From assembly GCF_003049575.1 (NCBI RefSeq), contig NZ_PYWI01000004.1, positions 62,001-126,000 of the forward strand: a stretch of 64,000 nt of DNA. Reading direction: 5' to 3'. The position numbers and the translations under genes are program-made. Source of the DNA: Lysinibacillus parviboronicapiens. Its GTDB lineage: Bacteria > Bacillota > Bacilli > Bacillales_A > Planococcaceae. This document shows positions 16,485 through 25,526 of the stretch, one piece after another (position 1 is the stretch's first letter; the number at the start of each line of letters is the position of its first letter). Under the pieces are notes generated by a model that was not told where the DNA came from, did not search any database, and was given only the letters and a program-made list of their open reading frames with translations.

Positions 16485-16520
16485 TAAAAAAAACATCTTT
16501 CCCTCTTTAGAAAGATGTTT
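16485..16520 (-). terminator. Terminator between two small genes
   Basis: On the minus strand AAACATCTTTC and GAAAGATGTTT form a perfect stem followed by eight T residues. It begins two bases after the stop of the 40-aa ORF at 16522 and lies 26 bases upstream of the next start. Confidence 0.85.
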
Positions 16521-16521
16521 A

Positions 16522-16644
16522 CTATGACAAATACACGACATAATACGCCGACTGCCATGCTGGTAAAAGCTTTCTATTAGTCATAGAAGCTACCCTTTTG
16601 ACGATCATCGTACTATGAGCATGCAGAAGAATTTCTCTAGTCAC
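16522..16644 (-). CDS. Possible small protein, 40 aa, unknown
   Basis: GTG at 16644 has AGGGGGT seven bases upstream. The product (MTREILLHAHSTMIVKR ... QSAYYVVYLS) is basic with an aromatic C-terminus and no obvious membrane span. Support comes from the ribosome site and the strong terminator that begins immediately after its TAG. No family is recognised. The 100 bases upstream are AT-rich with direct ACCTTAAAAAACCTACGAGG-like phrases that could hold a promoter. Confidence 0.5.
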   Translation of the reverse strand: MTREILLHAHSTMIVKRVASMTNRKLLPAWQSAYYVVYLS

Positions 16645-16799
16645 ACTCAACACCCCCTATCCTCGTAGGTTTTTTAAGGTTTTTGAGTATTATCATATGA
16701 CTATAAGAATACTATTATATCAATGTTTTAGCCGTATATAAGAAGGTACAGAAACCTAACTTCTTTAATTGTTAATATTTATTGTAAAGGGTTCTGTAC

Positions 16800-17140
16800 T
16801 TAATGTCAAAACTAAGATGTTAAACAATGTGGATGCTGAGGAAAAGTTGATGGGAACATTATTCCTATCAGGCCAAAATCGTGAAAAGGTTCGAAGCAAT
16901 GTTTCGACCTCTGAGGGAAACAATCCTTACCTCAGGTCAAAAATGATAAGGATATCGTAAAACGCGACACCCTTGGAGAGAACTTTGCGAGTATGTGAGG
17001 TAACTAATGGTTACACCACATTAGAAAATATAGATAATGACGAAAAGGTTCTAAACAATGTTGATACCCTTGGAGGTCAACAGTCTCTGTGGTTCCTCAC
17101 TGAAGATGAACTATACACAAAAAAAGAGCTACTCAATTAA
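16800..17140 (+). pseudogene. Remnants of BRO-N/antirepressor-type phage genes
   Basis: Two stretches translate to recognisable pieces of the BRO-N family. 16808-16900 gives LNNVDAEEKLMG and TLFLSGQNREKV; 17000-17140 gives TTLENIDNDEKVLNNVD and TLGGQQSLWFLTEDELY before a stop. Between them the frame is broken. These antirepressors normally belong to prophage lysis-lysogeny switches. Either one gene rearranged or two adjacent homologues decayed. No start or complete domain survives. Confidence 0.6.
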
Positions 17141-17149
17141 GAGTAACCC
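17118..17149 (-). terminator. Rho-independent terminator
   Basis: On the minus strand GGGTTACTC and GAGTAGCTC pair around TTAATT, followed by seven T residues, six bases after the stop of the broken gene at 17156. Confidence 0.8.
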
Positions 17150-17155
17150 TAGTTA

Positions 17156-17462
17156 TTAATGTTTGATGATATTGATTAGGTTGTTCATTTCCTTGTCGCT
17201 GAATACTAACGTGTAACGAGCACCTTTTTCAAATAATGCATCTTCATTAAAGCGACCTACTTCTATGAAGTCTAAAAATACTGGAATCTCCTGTCCGCCT
17301 ACCTCTGTGAATACTTCAACGCCATTTGAAGTCAGAGCTTGATAAGTGACCTCAACGCGAGTTTGTCTTTGATTGTGTTGTCCGATAGATTGCTTGCCTC
17401 TGCTGTAGCTCATTTGAAACCTAACCTAATGCTAATGCACCTGCTAATAATAATTTTTTCAT
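17156..17462 (-). pseudogene. Broken gene for a small secreted protein
   Basis: AGGAGAATTTATT precedes ATG at 17462, which encodes MKKLLLAGALALG and then stops. In the next frame the sequence continues as ATAEASNLSDNTIKDK, a signal-peptidase-like site and mature start; a third frame carries TRVEVTYQALTSNGVEVFTE through to IIKH. Joined, these make a plausible ~100-aa secreted beta-rich protein interrupted by two small indels. The last frame alone is open for 85 codons from 17413 but lacks a good ribosome site. It lies 84 bases downstream of the secreted-protein gene at 17547. Confidence 0.65.
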
Positions 17463-17546
17463 AATAAATTCTCCTGTTCTGATTTTAGTTTTTTGTTTGA
17501 TATTGTTAAAGCTTATTTACTTGCGGTAATTTCTGGTTCTGTAGGT

Positions 17547-18206
17547 TTAGTATACTAATACAGCACTTTTTAAACTCTCTTGATTGGCATATCTAAATTC
17601 AAGTTTGAATGTATCACCATTTTTAGGAATTTCCCATAAACTAGCATTTTGGAAAACGCTTGTATAAAAACTATATTCTTTTCCTGTTTCTACGCTTGCA
17701 AACTTATACATACCATTAACTGTGCCTACAAATTTAGCTGTGTCGAAGTTGATGTTCAATTCAGGTGAGAATGGGTCTTTAATAATTGCTACAATCCTTT
17801 TATTTGTTGGCTTACTGTAATCCTCTACAATCACATATTGTTCACCGTCTACTAATTCTGGCAAAGAAAAATCATTAGTGTATACATCTCTGGCTTGTAC
17901 TACATCTTCCCTAACTAATTCGCTAAATTCTAGCAAGTTGTTATCACCTGTTGCTTGTTGAACTGCTAAAGTTCTTTCATGGTTATAAAACATCGTTGAA
18001 GCTACTATAGTAGAACTCGCATCATAATATGGTTTCAGCATATCACTATAAACTGAGTGTTGTGGAAATGATGGATGAGATGGATTGAATGGGTATAACG
18101 CTTCTGCGTCTGCTGATTCACTATTCATACTTCCAAACATAAAACCACCTGTTGTTGCAACTCCTAAAGCTAATACACTTGCTAAAACTTTCTTTTTGAT
18201 GCTCAT
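17547..18206 (-). CDS. Secreted protein of unknown function, 219 aa
   Basis: A clear signal peptide (MSIKKKVLASVLALGVATTG, cut near the ADAEA motif at ~34) follows GAGGAAG seven bases upstream. The mature part is mixed alpha/beta with a central TKPT/KDPFSPELN region and a C-terminal beta section (YSFYTSVFQNASLWEIP). No enzymatic motif, cysteine or wall anchor is visible. It lies in a region of prophage debris but is itself intact. I do not recognise the family. Confidence 0.7.
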   Translation of the reverse strand: MSIKKKVLASVLALGVATTGGFMFGSMNSESADAEALYPFNPSHPSFPQHSVYSDMLKPYYDASSTIVASTMFYNHERTLAVQQATGDNNLLEFSELVREDVVQARDVYTNDFSLPELVDGEQYVIVEDYSKPTNKRIVAIIKDPFSPELNINFDTAKFVGTVNGMYKFASVETGKEYSFYTSVFQNASLWEIPKNGDTFKLEFRYANQESLKSAVLVY

Positions 18207-18303
18207 AAAAATTCTTCCTCTTTTCTGTTTTTATTTGTTTTATTCGTCTTGCTAATTCATATACTACACTGACCACGCAATAGAATCACACAATCTTTTT
18301 AAA

Positions 18304-18837
18304 TTAATTTTTACTTCCTATAATAGAGCAATAATTAGTACGCTTAGATTCAAGTAATGTAATCGCTACTGCTTCTGCTTCTTTCTGTGTACTGTACTTT
18401 CCAGATTGGATTCTGTAACCATCTTTATCGTTGCCAAAGACCTCTGCATATCGTAGCATTCTCTCTGCAACGAGTTTCTTACTTTCTGATACAGCAAAAC
18501 TGCCTTAGATGAATAAGCGCTTGTATGAATACGGTACGCTTTAGGATTTGACTCTACGCTATATCCTAATTTCTTAGAGGTAATCTACAGTACCAAGTGG
18601 AACACAAGTATTTAATTGAATCCATTTCATAGGGTCTACAGTATATTTCTGACCGCTAACCCAAGAGTCATTGTGTATTTCGAAATGTAAGTGTGTCCCC
18701 GTACTACGACCAGTACTCCCCATCATACCAATCTTTTGACCTTGTTTAACTCGTTGACCAACCTTTTTTGACTTAATATGTTCTTCTAATATGTCTTCTA
18801 GTAGCCAATACATGGCGCTACGTTCGGTATGGTTCAT
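18304..18837 (-). pseudogene. Fragment of M23 endopeptidase with C-terminal SPOR repeats
   Basis: The upstream part (18574-18837) is the C-terminal half of a lysostaphin-type M23 domain: [20 protein letters not shown] ends in the zinc/catalytic HLHFE motif, but the first zinc-binding half is missing. Downstream, in shifted frames, lie two SPOR-like repeats: YRIHTSAYSSKA and, ending at 18304, YRIQSGKYSTQKEAEAVAI. The original gene was probably a phage endolysin or wall hydrolase with a peptidoglycan-binding tail. It is disrupted by an N-terminal truncation and at least two frameshifts. Confidence 0.75.
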
Positions 18838-18840
18838 AAA

Positions 18841-18949
18841 GAAACTGGATATCGAATGATACGTGAGCTTCTATTAATTATCCCACGTAAAGCAGGTAAA
18901 TCTACACTAGATTCAGCAATCGCTTTAATACGCAATACGCAATTCGCAA
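18841..18949 (+). pseudogene. Fragment of phage terminase large subunit
   Basis: One frame reads [20 protein letters not shown] followed by DSAIALIRNTQ. The block IPRKAGKST is the Walker A region of terminase large subunits, preceded by the typical RELL strand. No more than ~36 codons survive. It lies on the strand opposite the M23 fragment. Confidence 0.5.
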
Positions 18950-19137
18950 TTCTTACCTTGACACTCATTATCATTCATTACTAATCAGAAATACACAGGA
19001 TGGTGTCTAATGAATACGAATGCAAAGATAGATGATAACGAAAACATTCGTCCAATTAAAGGTAGCAACCAACGTAAATTCAGATGGTTCTATAAAAGTT
19101 AATCCAGAGGTTTATATGAGGATGCTATTAGAAGAAC

Positions 19138-19840
19138 CTAACTGTCTCCACCATTCATAATATATCTGTTTGCATAAGTATGTATAAATGTATGTGCTGA
19201 TAATCGTACATCTGTAAATTGCATAACATCCTGTAGACGTTTGAATATGCTCTTTGTAGCTTCGTAGGACATCTGAGAACCGTTTCTATTAGCAAATATA
19301 TAATCTGGCATCTCAGTAAAGTACCGACTGCAATACAGTCTCAAATCATCCAATTCTGATTTAACTCTATCAGTCAATAGAACAGTTTCTTGAGTACGAT
19401 TTTTGCCATATATGATTAACTGTGTATAAGTAACATCGAACCATTTCGTAGTTCCCCGATTCTAATCCCAGTTCTAAGCAAAGTTATAATGATTGCTGAG
19501 TTTCTATATGCTGTATATTCATGGTCTTTTCGTTTTAATCGTCTATAGTATCGTAGCATCTGTTTAATATGCAAGTTTGTGAATACCTCAATCTTATTAT
19601 CTGTCTTCTGCTTGACACCTTATAACATGGATTCTTTGATATGTATTCATTCTCAACTAAGTGATTGAATAGCGCTCGTAGATTCTTTAACTTATTATTG
19701 ATTGTGTTTGGATTATTTCCTCGTTCCTTCTTACAGTACACTAAATAAGATTTTATCGTAATCGTAGAGACGTCTGAGATGTCTAGTATATCATTTTCCC
19801 TCAGCCACGTTTGAAACTCCTTGAAGAATATGCTGTAACC
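19138..19840 (-). pseudogene. Decayed tyrosine recombinase (integrase)
   Basis: Read from 19840 leftward, the core-binding part appears as FKEFQTWLRENDILDISDVS, then NPNTINNKLKNLRALFNHL; after frameshifts, KTDNKIEVFTNLHIKQMLRY and NSAIIITLLRTGI; and finally the C-terminal piece (19138-19377) with LSAHTFIHTYANRYIMNGGD. The catalytic HxxR motif there reads HTFIHT, with Ile where Arg is expected. At least three frame breaks are present. It is the integrase of a lost prophage or integrative element. Confidence 0.8.
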
Positions 19841-20091
19841 TTATAAAGTCAAATTGAAATAAGTAAGAATCAATAGTATATTTTTGAATAGCTAGGACTT
19901 AATCGTTAGAAAACACCTTTTATAACAGATGGGATTAAATTGTTTCACCCTGCTGTAACAATCAATATTGTCTATATATATTCATCTCGCACCAAAATTG
20001 TAATTATGTTACACTTTAACAAAATACTGATTGTTCATTTGTTCAACTAACAACCAGATAATAAGACAAAGTGATTAAGGAGTTGAAAAAA

Positions 20092-20367
20092 ATGAATGCA
20101 TTTATGCTAGAAGGATGGACACCCATATTACTTCTGGGGGCTATATTTATTGTTGGGGTTTACTTCTTATCTCGTAAGGTATCACGAAAAACTTTATATA
20201 CAGTTTCGTTAGTATTGAGCTTAATTTGTTTCGGCTTTGTCTTATACAGCATATTTGTTGTTGGTGGATGGGAAGGTATGGGACTAGGATTGGTTGCGAT
20301 TAGCGTTCTATTAGGAACATGGCTAGGCACTATAATTGGCATTTCTAGTAAAAATATAAGTGTGTAA
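20092..20367 (+). CDS. YesK-like small membrane protein
   Basis: 91 aa with three hydrophobic helices (LLLGAIFIVGVYFL, VSLVLSLICFGFVLYSIF, LGLVAISVLLGTWLGTII) and a short charged N-terminus. The pattern resembles the YesK family of Bacillus membrane proteins, whose role is not known. ATG at 20092 has TTAAGGAG nine bases upstream; the in-frame ATT/GTG upstream overlaps that site. A terminator follows at 20406. Confidence 0.65.
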   Translation: MNAFMLEGWTPILLLGAIFIVGVYFLSRKVSRKTLYTVSLVLSLICFGFVLYSIFVVGGWEGMGLGLVAISVLLGTWLGTIIGISSKNISV

Positions 20368-20405
20368 TTTATACCACAATTGGGTTATTCAGTTCAATAA
20401 GATTA

Positions 20406-20448
20406 GGACTTGTGTTTATGATTAAACTTCATATATGCAAGTCCTTTT
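20406..20448 (+). terminator. Rho-independent terminator
   Basis: GGACTTG and CAAGTCC form a seven-pair stem with a 25-base loop followed by TTTT, 38 bases after the YesK-like stop. Confidence 0.65.
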
Positions 20449-20449
20449 G

Positions 20450-20997
20450 TTATTCACCCTCAATCGCCTCTTTAGCTCACATAGCTTTAAGTCCAATCAA
20501 GCAGCCTGTGGAAATAATTCCTCTGTGCCTGTTTATCTACGCACAATATACCCAACTATGCGTGGACCTTTAAGCGGCTTCTTCTTTTTATCAACAGGCT
20601 TATTTACATTTGTTGAAAGCTTTTATATTCCTTGTCCTCCACAGATATAATATACAACAAAACCCCATCGTCTATAAAAGAAACTCAAAATTTAGAGCGT
20701 CCTATGCCTTTCTATAATTGGTTGACTGGACGTGGCCCTCCACAATACATTAATAGGCCTACCTTAGATAACTGGATTGAATACTACAACACCGACAAGA
20801 AAACCCAGATTCCATTCATAGCGGTTATCGTCTCTACCAATTAGTTAACATGATGTATGTATCAGAATAAAAACATTAGTTCATATAAATGCAAACAAAC
20901 GTTCTTGTCGAGGGAATGTGGAATGATGAAAGAACAACTGATTAAAGCTATGCAAAGTATTGATTTAGTTATGTACTTTTTCCACATATACACTTAA
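20450..20997. other. Degenerate region with no supportable intact gene
   Basis: Short open stretches occur on the plus strand (20632-20844, reading RPMPFYNWLTGRGPPQYINR) and minus strand (LKGPRIVGYIVRR), but none has both a ribosome site and a recognisable family. ATG at 20926 opens a 23-codon ORF beginning MKEQLIKAMQSIDLVMYF after GAGGGAATGTGG; it looks like the truncated start of a longer regulatory protein. The region reads as debris continuing the prophage graveyard. Confidence 0.4.
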
Positions 20998-21038
20998 AAT
21001 GGTAAATAGTGAAAAATTAGTTTGTAGGAGAGATTGAA

Positions 21039-21410
21039 GTGAAAAAAATAGTAGCAATAGTTGCAATTGTATTAGTAGCGATTGTAGGAATATCTTACTT
21101 TATTATTGATTCAAGATATGAAAAAGAAGAAATATTAAACGAGTTTATGGTCCCTAAAGATGCGATAATAAAATATGAGGATGAAGGTAAAGCCTTTAGT
21201 AATATCAGTTACAAATGGTCTAAAGCTTCTAATAAAGGAATTCCATTTGATTATAAAATGATCTTAATGATTAATGGATGGGAAAAAGAAAAAGATGAAA
21301 AAGATATAGGACGCTGGTCGGGTCGTTTTAAGAAAGATGACATTTTAGTTTCAATCGGCACTTCAGAACCTGATATTTTAGCTATTGCATCTAAGAAAGA
21401 ACCTAAGTAA
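21039..21410 (+). CDS. Membrane-anchored or secreted protein, 123 aa, unknown
   Basis: GTG at 21039 has TAGGAGAG seven bases upstream. An N-terminal hydrophobic helix (IVAIVAIVLVAIVGISYFII) acts as signal or anchor, followed by a ~95-residue soluble part rich in Lys, Glu and Trp (KYEDEGKAF, KWSKASNKG, GRWSGRFKKDD). No known motif is seen. A strong terminator follows at once, so it is a single-gene unit. Confidence 0.7.
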   Translation: MKKIVAIVAIVLVAIVGISYFIIDSRYEKEEILNEFMVPKDAIIKYEDEGKAFSNISYKWSKASNKGIPFDYKMILMINGWEKEKDEKDIGRWSGRFKKDDILVSIGTSEPDILAIASKKEPK

Positions 21411-21420
21411 AAATAATAAA

Positions 21421-21456
21421 AGCCCAGGCTCATTAATTGAGTACTTGGGCATTTTT
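21421..21456 (+). terminator. Rho-independent terminator
   Basis: GCCCAGGCTCA and TGAGTACTTGGGC pair (with a small bulge) around a five-base loop, followed by ATTTTT. Confidence 0.85.
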
Positions 21457-21525
21457 GTTATGTACATACATAATTAAATTTCTTAAAATGGAAAATAGTT
21501 CATCAAAAGTTAAGGAGGGGAAATT

Positions 21526-22080
21526 ATGAAAAATTGCCCTAACTGTTTGGCCACAAATTCATATAAAAAAGTTTATAAGGAAGACAAGAATATATACGTA
21601 TGTGAATATTGTGGGTCAGTATCGGAAGATTACACAAAAAATGAAGAAGATTATGAAGAAAAATATAGTAAAGGCAAAAAAATTATCGAGGAATATAATT
21701 ATTCAGAAAATAGAACCTATTATTATAGAGAGGTTGCCCCATCAAAATGGCCAAAAAAATTAGCATTAATTTTGATTAGTATATTAGGAGTATGGATATT
21801 TGGACAATCTATGGTATTGATTTTTTCAGAAGAAGAGAAGCCGACAAAACAGATCTCAACCATTACGCCAGAAGAATTTCAAAAGCTTGAAATAGGAATG
21901 AATGAAGAAACCGTAATAAATATCGTAGGAGGTGCTCCATTGAACTCGGATAGAGACAAACGTAATTATAAAGGAGAAAACGGTGTAGAAGAAAATTCCA
22001 GGGTACTTTTAGAGTTTTATTATGGAGAGTTAATTGCTATATATGAATTCGGATTGATTACAAAAAAGAAGTATGAATAG
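21526..22080 (+). CDS. Zinc-ribbon membrane protein with BLIP/SmpA-like tail domain
   Basis: 184 aa. The N-terminus has two Cys pairs (CPNCLAT and CEYCGS) forming a zinc ribbon; an acidic, Tyr-rich linker follows; one membrane helix (LALILISILGVWIFGQSMV, ~residues 85-103); then TPEEFQKLEIGMNEETVINI and VGGAP, the opening motif of the DUF3862/SmpA-like fold shared with beta-lactamase-inhibitor proteins. AAGGAGGGG lies just before the ATG. The ribbon should be cytosolic and the small domain outside. Function is unknown. Confidence 0.75.
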   Translation: MKNCPNCLATNSYKKVYKEDKNIYVCEYCGSVSEDYTKNEEDYEEKYSKGKKIIEEYNYSENRTYYYREVAPSKWPKKLALILISILGVWIFGQSMVLIFSEEEKPTKQISTITPEEFQKLEIGMNEETVINIVGGAPLNSDRDKRNYKGENGVEENSRVLLEFYYGELIAIYEFGLITKKKYE

Positions 22081-22384
22081 CGTTATCCATAAATCATTTT
22101 TTACAATACAATACTCTAGAAAAAAACTTTTTTAAAATTTGGACCAAGACAGCAATTTGATATGCTAGCTTGGTCTATTTACTGCTACAATATTCCGTTA
22201 TCTAAGCCAACTTAGCTGACTGGCTTTTGTTGCTAGGCATTGCCTGTACAATTAGCAACCGTAACCGTCACTTTGCCGGTTCTATCCGTCAGTTCCTAAA
22301 ATCAGCTTCAAAAAGAGGAGTCTTTGGACATTAGTAGAAGTGGATAAGGAAAAGAAACTGTTCCAAGATAAAGGAGAGATATAC

Positions 22385-22750
22385 ATGATTATTGGCTTAC
22401 ATCACGCACAAATTACGATTCCAAAAGGCGCAGAGGAGGAAGCTAAACATTTTTATAGCACTGTATTAGGGTTAAAAGAAATTGAAAAACCAGATTCGCT
22501 CAAAGGTCGTGGCGGATTCTGGTTACAAGTTGGTGGTATAGAGGTGCATGTCGGAACAGAGGATGGTTTTGATAGACTCACAACAAAAGCCCATATCGCA
22601 TATCAAGTAGACGATGTGTGCTATAAAAAAAAAAGATTGACGGAACAACAACACATCGTCATACTAGATTCGGTGCCCATTCCTCATTTTGAACGTTTTG
22701 AGTTTAGAGATCCTTTTGGCAATCGAGTAGAAATCATTCAAGCACTTTAA
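22385..22750 (+). CDS. VOC-superfamily (glyoxalase/bleomycin-resistance-like) protein
   Basis: 121 aa. The N-terminal strand GLHHAQITIPKGAEEEA with a metal-type His, the middle GRGGFWLQVGGIEVHVG and the C-terminal FRDPFGNRVEIIQ with a metal-type Glu fit the vicinal-oxygen-chelate fold. ATG at 22385 has AAAGGAG eight bases upstream; a longer reading from GTG at 22340 adds an unrelated 15-residue leader. A run of ten A residues in the codons for YKKKRL is a slippery site. Specific substrate unknown. Confidence 0.85.
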   Translation: MIIGLHHAQITIPKGAEEEAKHFYSTVLGLKEIEKPDSLKGRGGFWLQVGGIEVHVGTEDGFDRLTTKAHIAYQVDDVCYKKKRLTEQQHIVILDSVPIPHFERFEFRDPFGNRVEIIQAL

Positions 22751-22792
22751 ATGCCAGTACTGTAGTTTTTGTAGCGCAAGGAAGCGATCGCC

Positions 22793-22823
22793 AAAAGCAG
22801 CCATCAATCATTGACGGCTGCTT
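22793..22823 (-). terminator. Rho-independent terminator of the chemotaxis receptor gene
   Basis: AAGCAGCCATCAA and TTGACGGCTGCTT form a 13-pair stem with a short loop, four bases after the receptor stop on the minus strand, tail TTTTGG. Confidence 0.8.
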
Positions 22824-22827
22824 CCAA

Positions 22828-24522
22828 TTATAATTTAAATTGCTGTACCTCTTTATTTAAACTTTCTGCTAATATTGCTAATTGCTCAGTGCTTTTCGCG
22901 ATTTCGTCCATTGTTCCAACTGTTTGATCGATGGTTGCTGTCGTTTCTTCAACACCCGCTGCTGACTCTTGCGAAATGGCCGCAATATCATCAATGGATC
23001 GGTTGATATGGTCAGTAGTTGTTGAAATATCTTGCAGATTTTCGGTAATGCCTTGAATACTTGTAAACATATTATCCATGGCAGAAGCTATATTTTCAAA
23101 GGTTGTACTCGTATTCGTAATTTGCTCTGTACCATTTTTTACCTCTTGATATCCCTTTTGAAGCGATGCTGTTACACCTACTGTTTCACTTTGAATACGT
23201 GTCACTATCGACGAAATATCCGTTACTGAGAAGGACACTTGTTCTGCAAGTTTACGGACTTCATCGGCCACAACGGCAAAGCCTTTGCCCTGTTCCCCTG
23301 CTCTAGCCGCTTCGATAGCAGCATTCAACGCCAATAAATTGGTTTGATTGGCAATATCGTCAATCACTGATATTAATGTTGAAATTTCTTGCGATTGGCG
23401 ATTTAAATCCTCCACATTTGTCACAGCCTCATAGATAATTCGATCGATGGCAAACATTTGCTGAGTAGATGCATCCATCAATTGTTGACCATTTGCAGTA
23501 AGCTCTAATACTTCCTTTGAATGTCCTTGTAAATTTACACCTTGTGTATTTGCCTGTTGCACATTCACTTTAAAAGTGTCAATCATTTGCGCTAAGTCAC
23601 TCGCATTTTGAGCTTGAGATTCAGAACCACCCGCTAACTCTTGCATCGTCAGTGCGATTTGCTGTGCACCCGTTTTTACTTCAAGAGAGGACTGCGCTAG
23701 TTCCTCACTACTGGAAGCCACGTTTTCTGACACTACGTGTATCGATCCTAGTATTTCATGAAGCTTACTATTCATGGTATTTGTAGATTGTACAAGTAAG
23801 CCAATTTCATCCTGCATCCTTACTGGTAATGCCGGCTGACTAATATCACCCTCGGCCATCCTCGATATTTTTTCAATTACGACTTTTATCGGATTGGCAA
23901 TCATGCGCTCCGAAAAGTCAGCGGTTACAATTGCAAGTATCGTTGTCAATAAACCTATGAATACACCTAAGCGCATCGTGAATTTGGATTGAGCAATCAT
24001 TTCTTCACCCAGTTTATTAATGGCATCTTCCCTTGCCAAGGCAAGTCCTTCATAGCTTTGTCGTATTTCGGCTGCTAGAGTATCAATTGAATTTAGGTTT
24101 TCAATGGCCATTTCGATATTCCCTTTATCGTACTCATCAAATACTTTCGTTTGCACATAATTCCGCCACTCTCTTGCCTTCTCCACAGTAGTGGCTAAGC
24201 TTGTATCTGTCGAGTATTCGGTTAAAATGGCATTATTTTCTTCTGCAATTTTTATATAATCGTCAAATTCTTTTTTATACTGTTGATTACCGGTTAGGAC
24301 ATAGCTCTTAGCAGCAGTTGTTCTGACACTTATTGTTGAGGCAAGCTTTTCATTTGCTGTTAGTAGCTGTAATTCTTTATGCACAATGTTTTCACTCGCA
24401 GTAATGACTCGTTTGTTTGCAAAATAGCTATAGGTGTTAAAACATGCAATAAAAAATACGATAATAAAAAATCCACTTAAAATTTTTGCTCTGATCGTTT
24501 TGAACCTTAGTTTCTGCAACAT
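22828..24522 (-). CDS. Methyl-accepting chemotaxis protein
   Basis: 564 aa. Topology: TM1 (~12-33), an extracellular helical sensor of ~145 residues resembling a four-helix bundle, TM2 (~183-203), HAMP (~205-257), then the cytoplasmic signalling domain with the invariant tip [20 protein letters not shown] followed by RKLAEQ. It senses an external ligand and controls CheA. GAGGGGG lies eight bases before the ATG. The gene is monocistronic, typical of receptors scattered around the chromosome. Ligand not predictable. Confidence 0.95.
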   Translation of the reverse strand: MLQKLRFKTIRAKILSGFFIIVFFIACFNTYSYFANKRVITASENIVHKELQLLTANEKLASTISVRTTAAKSYVLTGNQQYKKEFDDYIKIAEENNAILTEYSTDTSLATTVEKAREWRNYVQTKVFDEYDKGNIEMAIENLNSIDTLAAEIRQSYEGLALAREDAINKLGEEMIAQSKFTMRLGVFIGLLTTILAIVTADFSERMIANPIKVVIEKISRMAEGDISQPALPVRMQDEIGLLVQSTNTMNSKLHEILGSIHVVSENVASSSEELAQSSLEVKTGAQQIALTMQELAGGSESQAQNASDLAQMIDTFKVNVQQANTQGVNLQGHSKEVLELTANGQQLMDASTQQMFAIDRIIYEAVTNVEDLNRQSQEISTLISVIDDIANQTNLLALNAAIEAARAGEQGKGFAVVADEVRKLAEQVSFSVTDISSIVTRIQSETVGVTASLQKGYQEVKNGTEQITNTSTTFENIASAMDNMFTSIQGITENLQDISTTTDHINRSIDDIAAISQESAAGVEETTATIDQTVGTMDEIAKSTEQLAILAESLNKEVQQFKL

Positions 24523-25526
24523 ACTACTAGCCCCCTCTTATAGTGAAAAAATACAAATTAAAAGCAATTGTTCGTATATATCACCTACTTTTTTAGTGGT
24601 TATGTTGTTATATTATCTGTTAAATCAACCTAAATATATCATATATTACCTATTTAACCCATGACTCGAATTATGTATTTAATTGGTGATTCTTATCACA
24701 ATAATTCACGAAAAATATGCATTTATTAGTAAACGATAAATTAGAAAGTTATTTTTATGTCATGACTTAAAATAATTTTGATAATTTTGTGTTTGTGTGG
24801 AAGCAATGATTGATGAGCATAATGTCACGACTTTGTCATATGTAAAGCAAGCTATGGCAACTATTCTGCTATTTTTTGAATATCAAGAATAAAGTAACCT
24901 TCACCAGTAGGCTTGTCATGTTGTTGAAGTATGTTATCGAAAATAGAGGTTATGAGGCAAAAATGGTGATTCTTCAGGTAATTGCAACAATCATCACGAA
25001 GCGATCGGCGAGCCCCGACTGCACCTGTTGATTGAACTAAAGGTCAATCGCATGTAGCGCCAAAACAAATCCTGACAAAAGGGGCGTCCCTGCTTCAAAC
25101 ACCTTCTGTCGATTTAATCGAGGTGGAAATGATAGAATCGTGCCACATCTTATACACGAAGCTTCGGTATTTGATGCTGTAATAAAGTTCATGTAATTGT
25201 CTTACAATGCTAGGCAAGACCTAGTTAATTCGAAAGGCTATAAACCTTGGTAAAGTACAGTTTCAATGCATAAAAAATTGGCACAAATGCTAGTCGTGGT
25301 GCACAAATTGACGCCCATTTCTGCAAGTTTTACATAAACTGAAACAATTGTAATGAAACTGTAAACTCCAAGGACAAAGCCTTTTATATCAAGCTTTAAA
25401 GCCTTATTGAGACGATGCGTGGAAACATTTACCTAGAAGAACCTATACTTTTTCATGCTACGATTATGCCAATCACTAGCCAGCAGAATTATTCCAATCG
25501 CTAGTATTCAGGAGGTAACATACAGC
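24523..25526. other. Long intergenic region without a supported gene
   Basis: About 1 kb. The first 150 bases should hold the receptor promoter. One plus-strand stretch near 24895-24960 reads VTFTSRLVMLLKYVIENRGY, faintly like the start of glycine-betaine-binding proteins, but it has no start and soon breaks. 24990-25150 is locally GC-richer and may be more debris. The last 100 bases carry the ribosome site and promoter of the NlpC/P60 gene. Confidence 0.4.

Noticed and set aside
24895-24960. Glycine-betaine-binding protein fragment
   Set aside because: Only about 20 residues look similar, with no start, motif or continuation; too weak to annotate.
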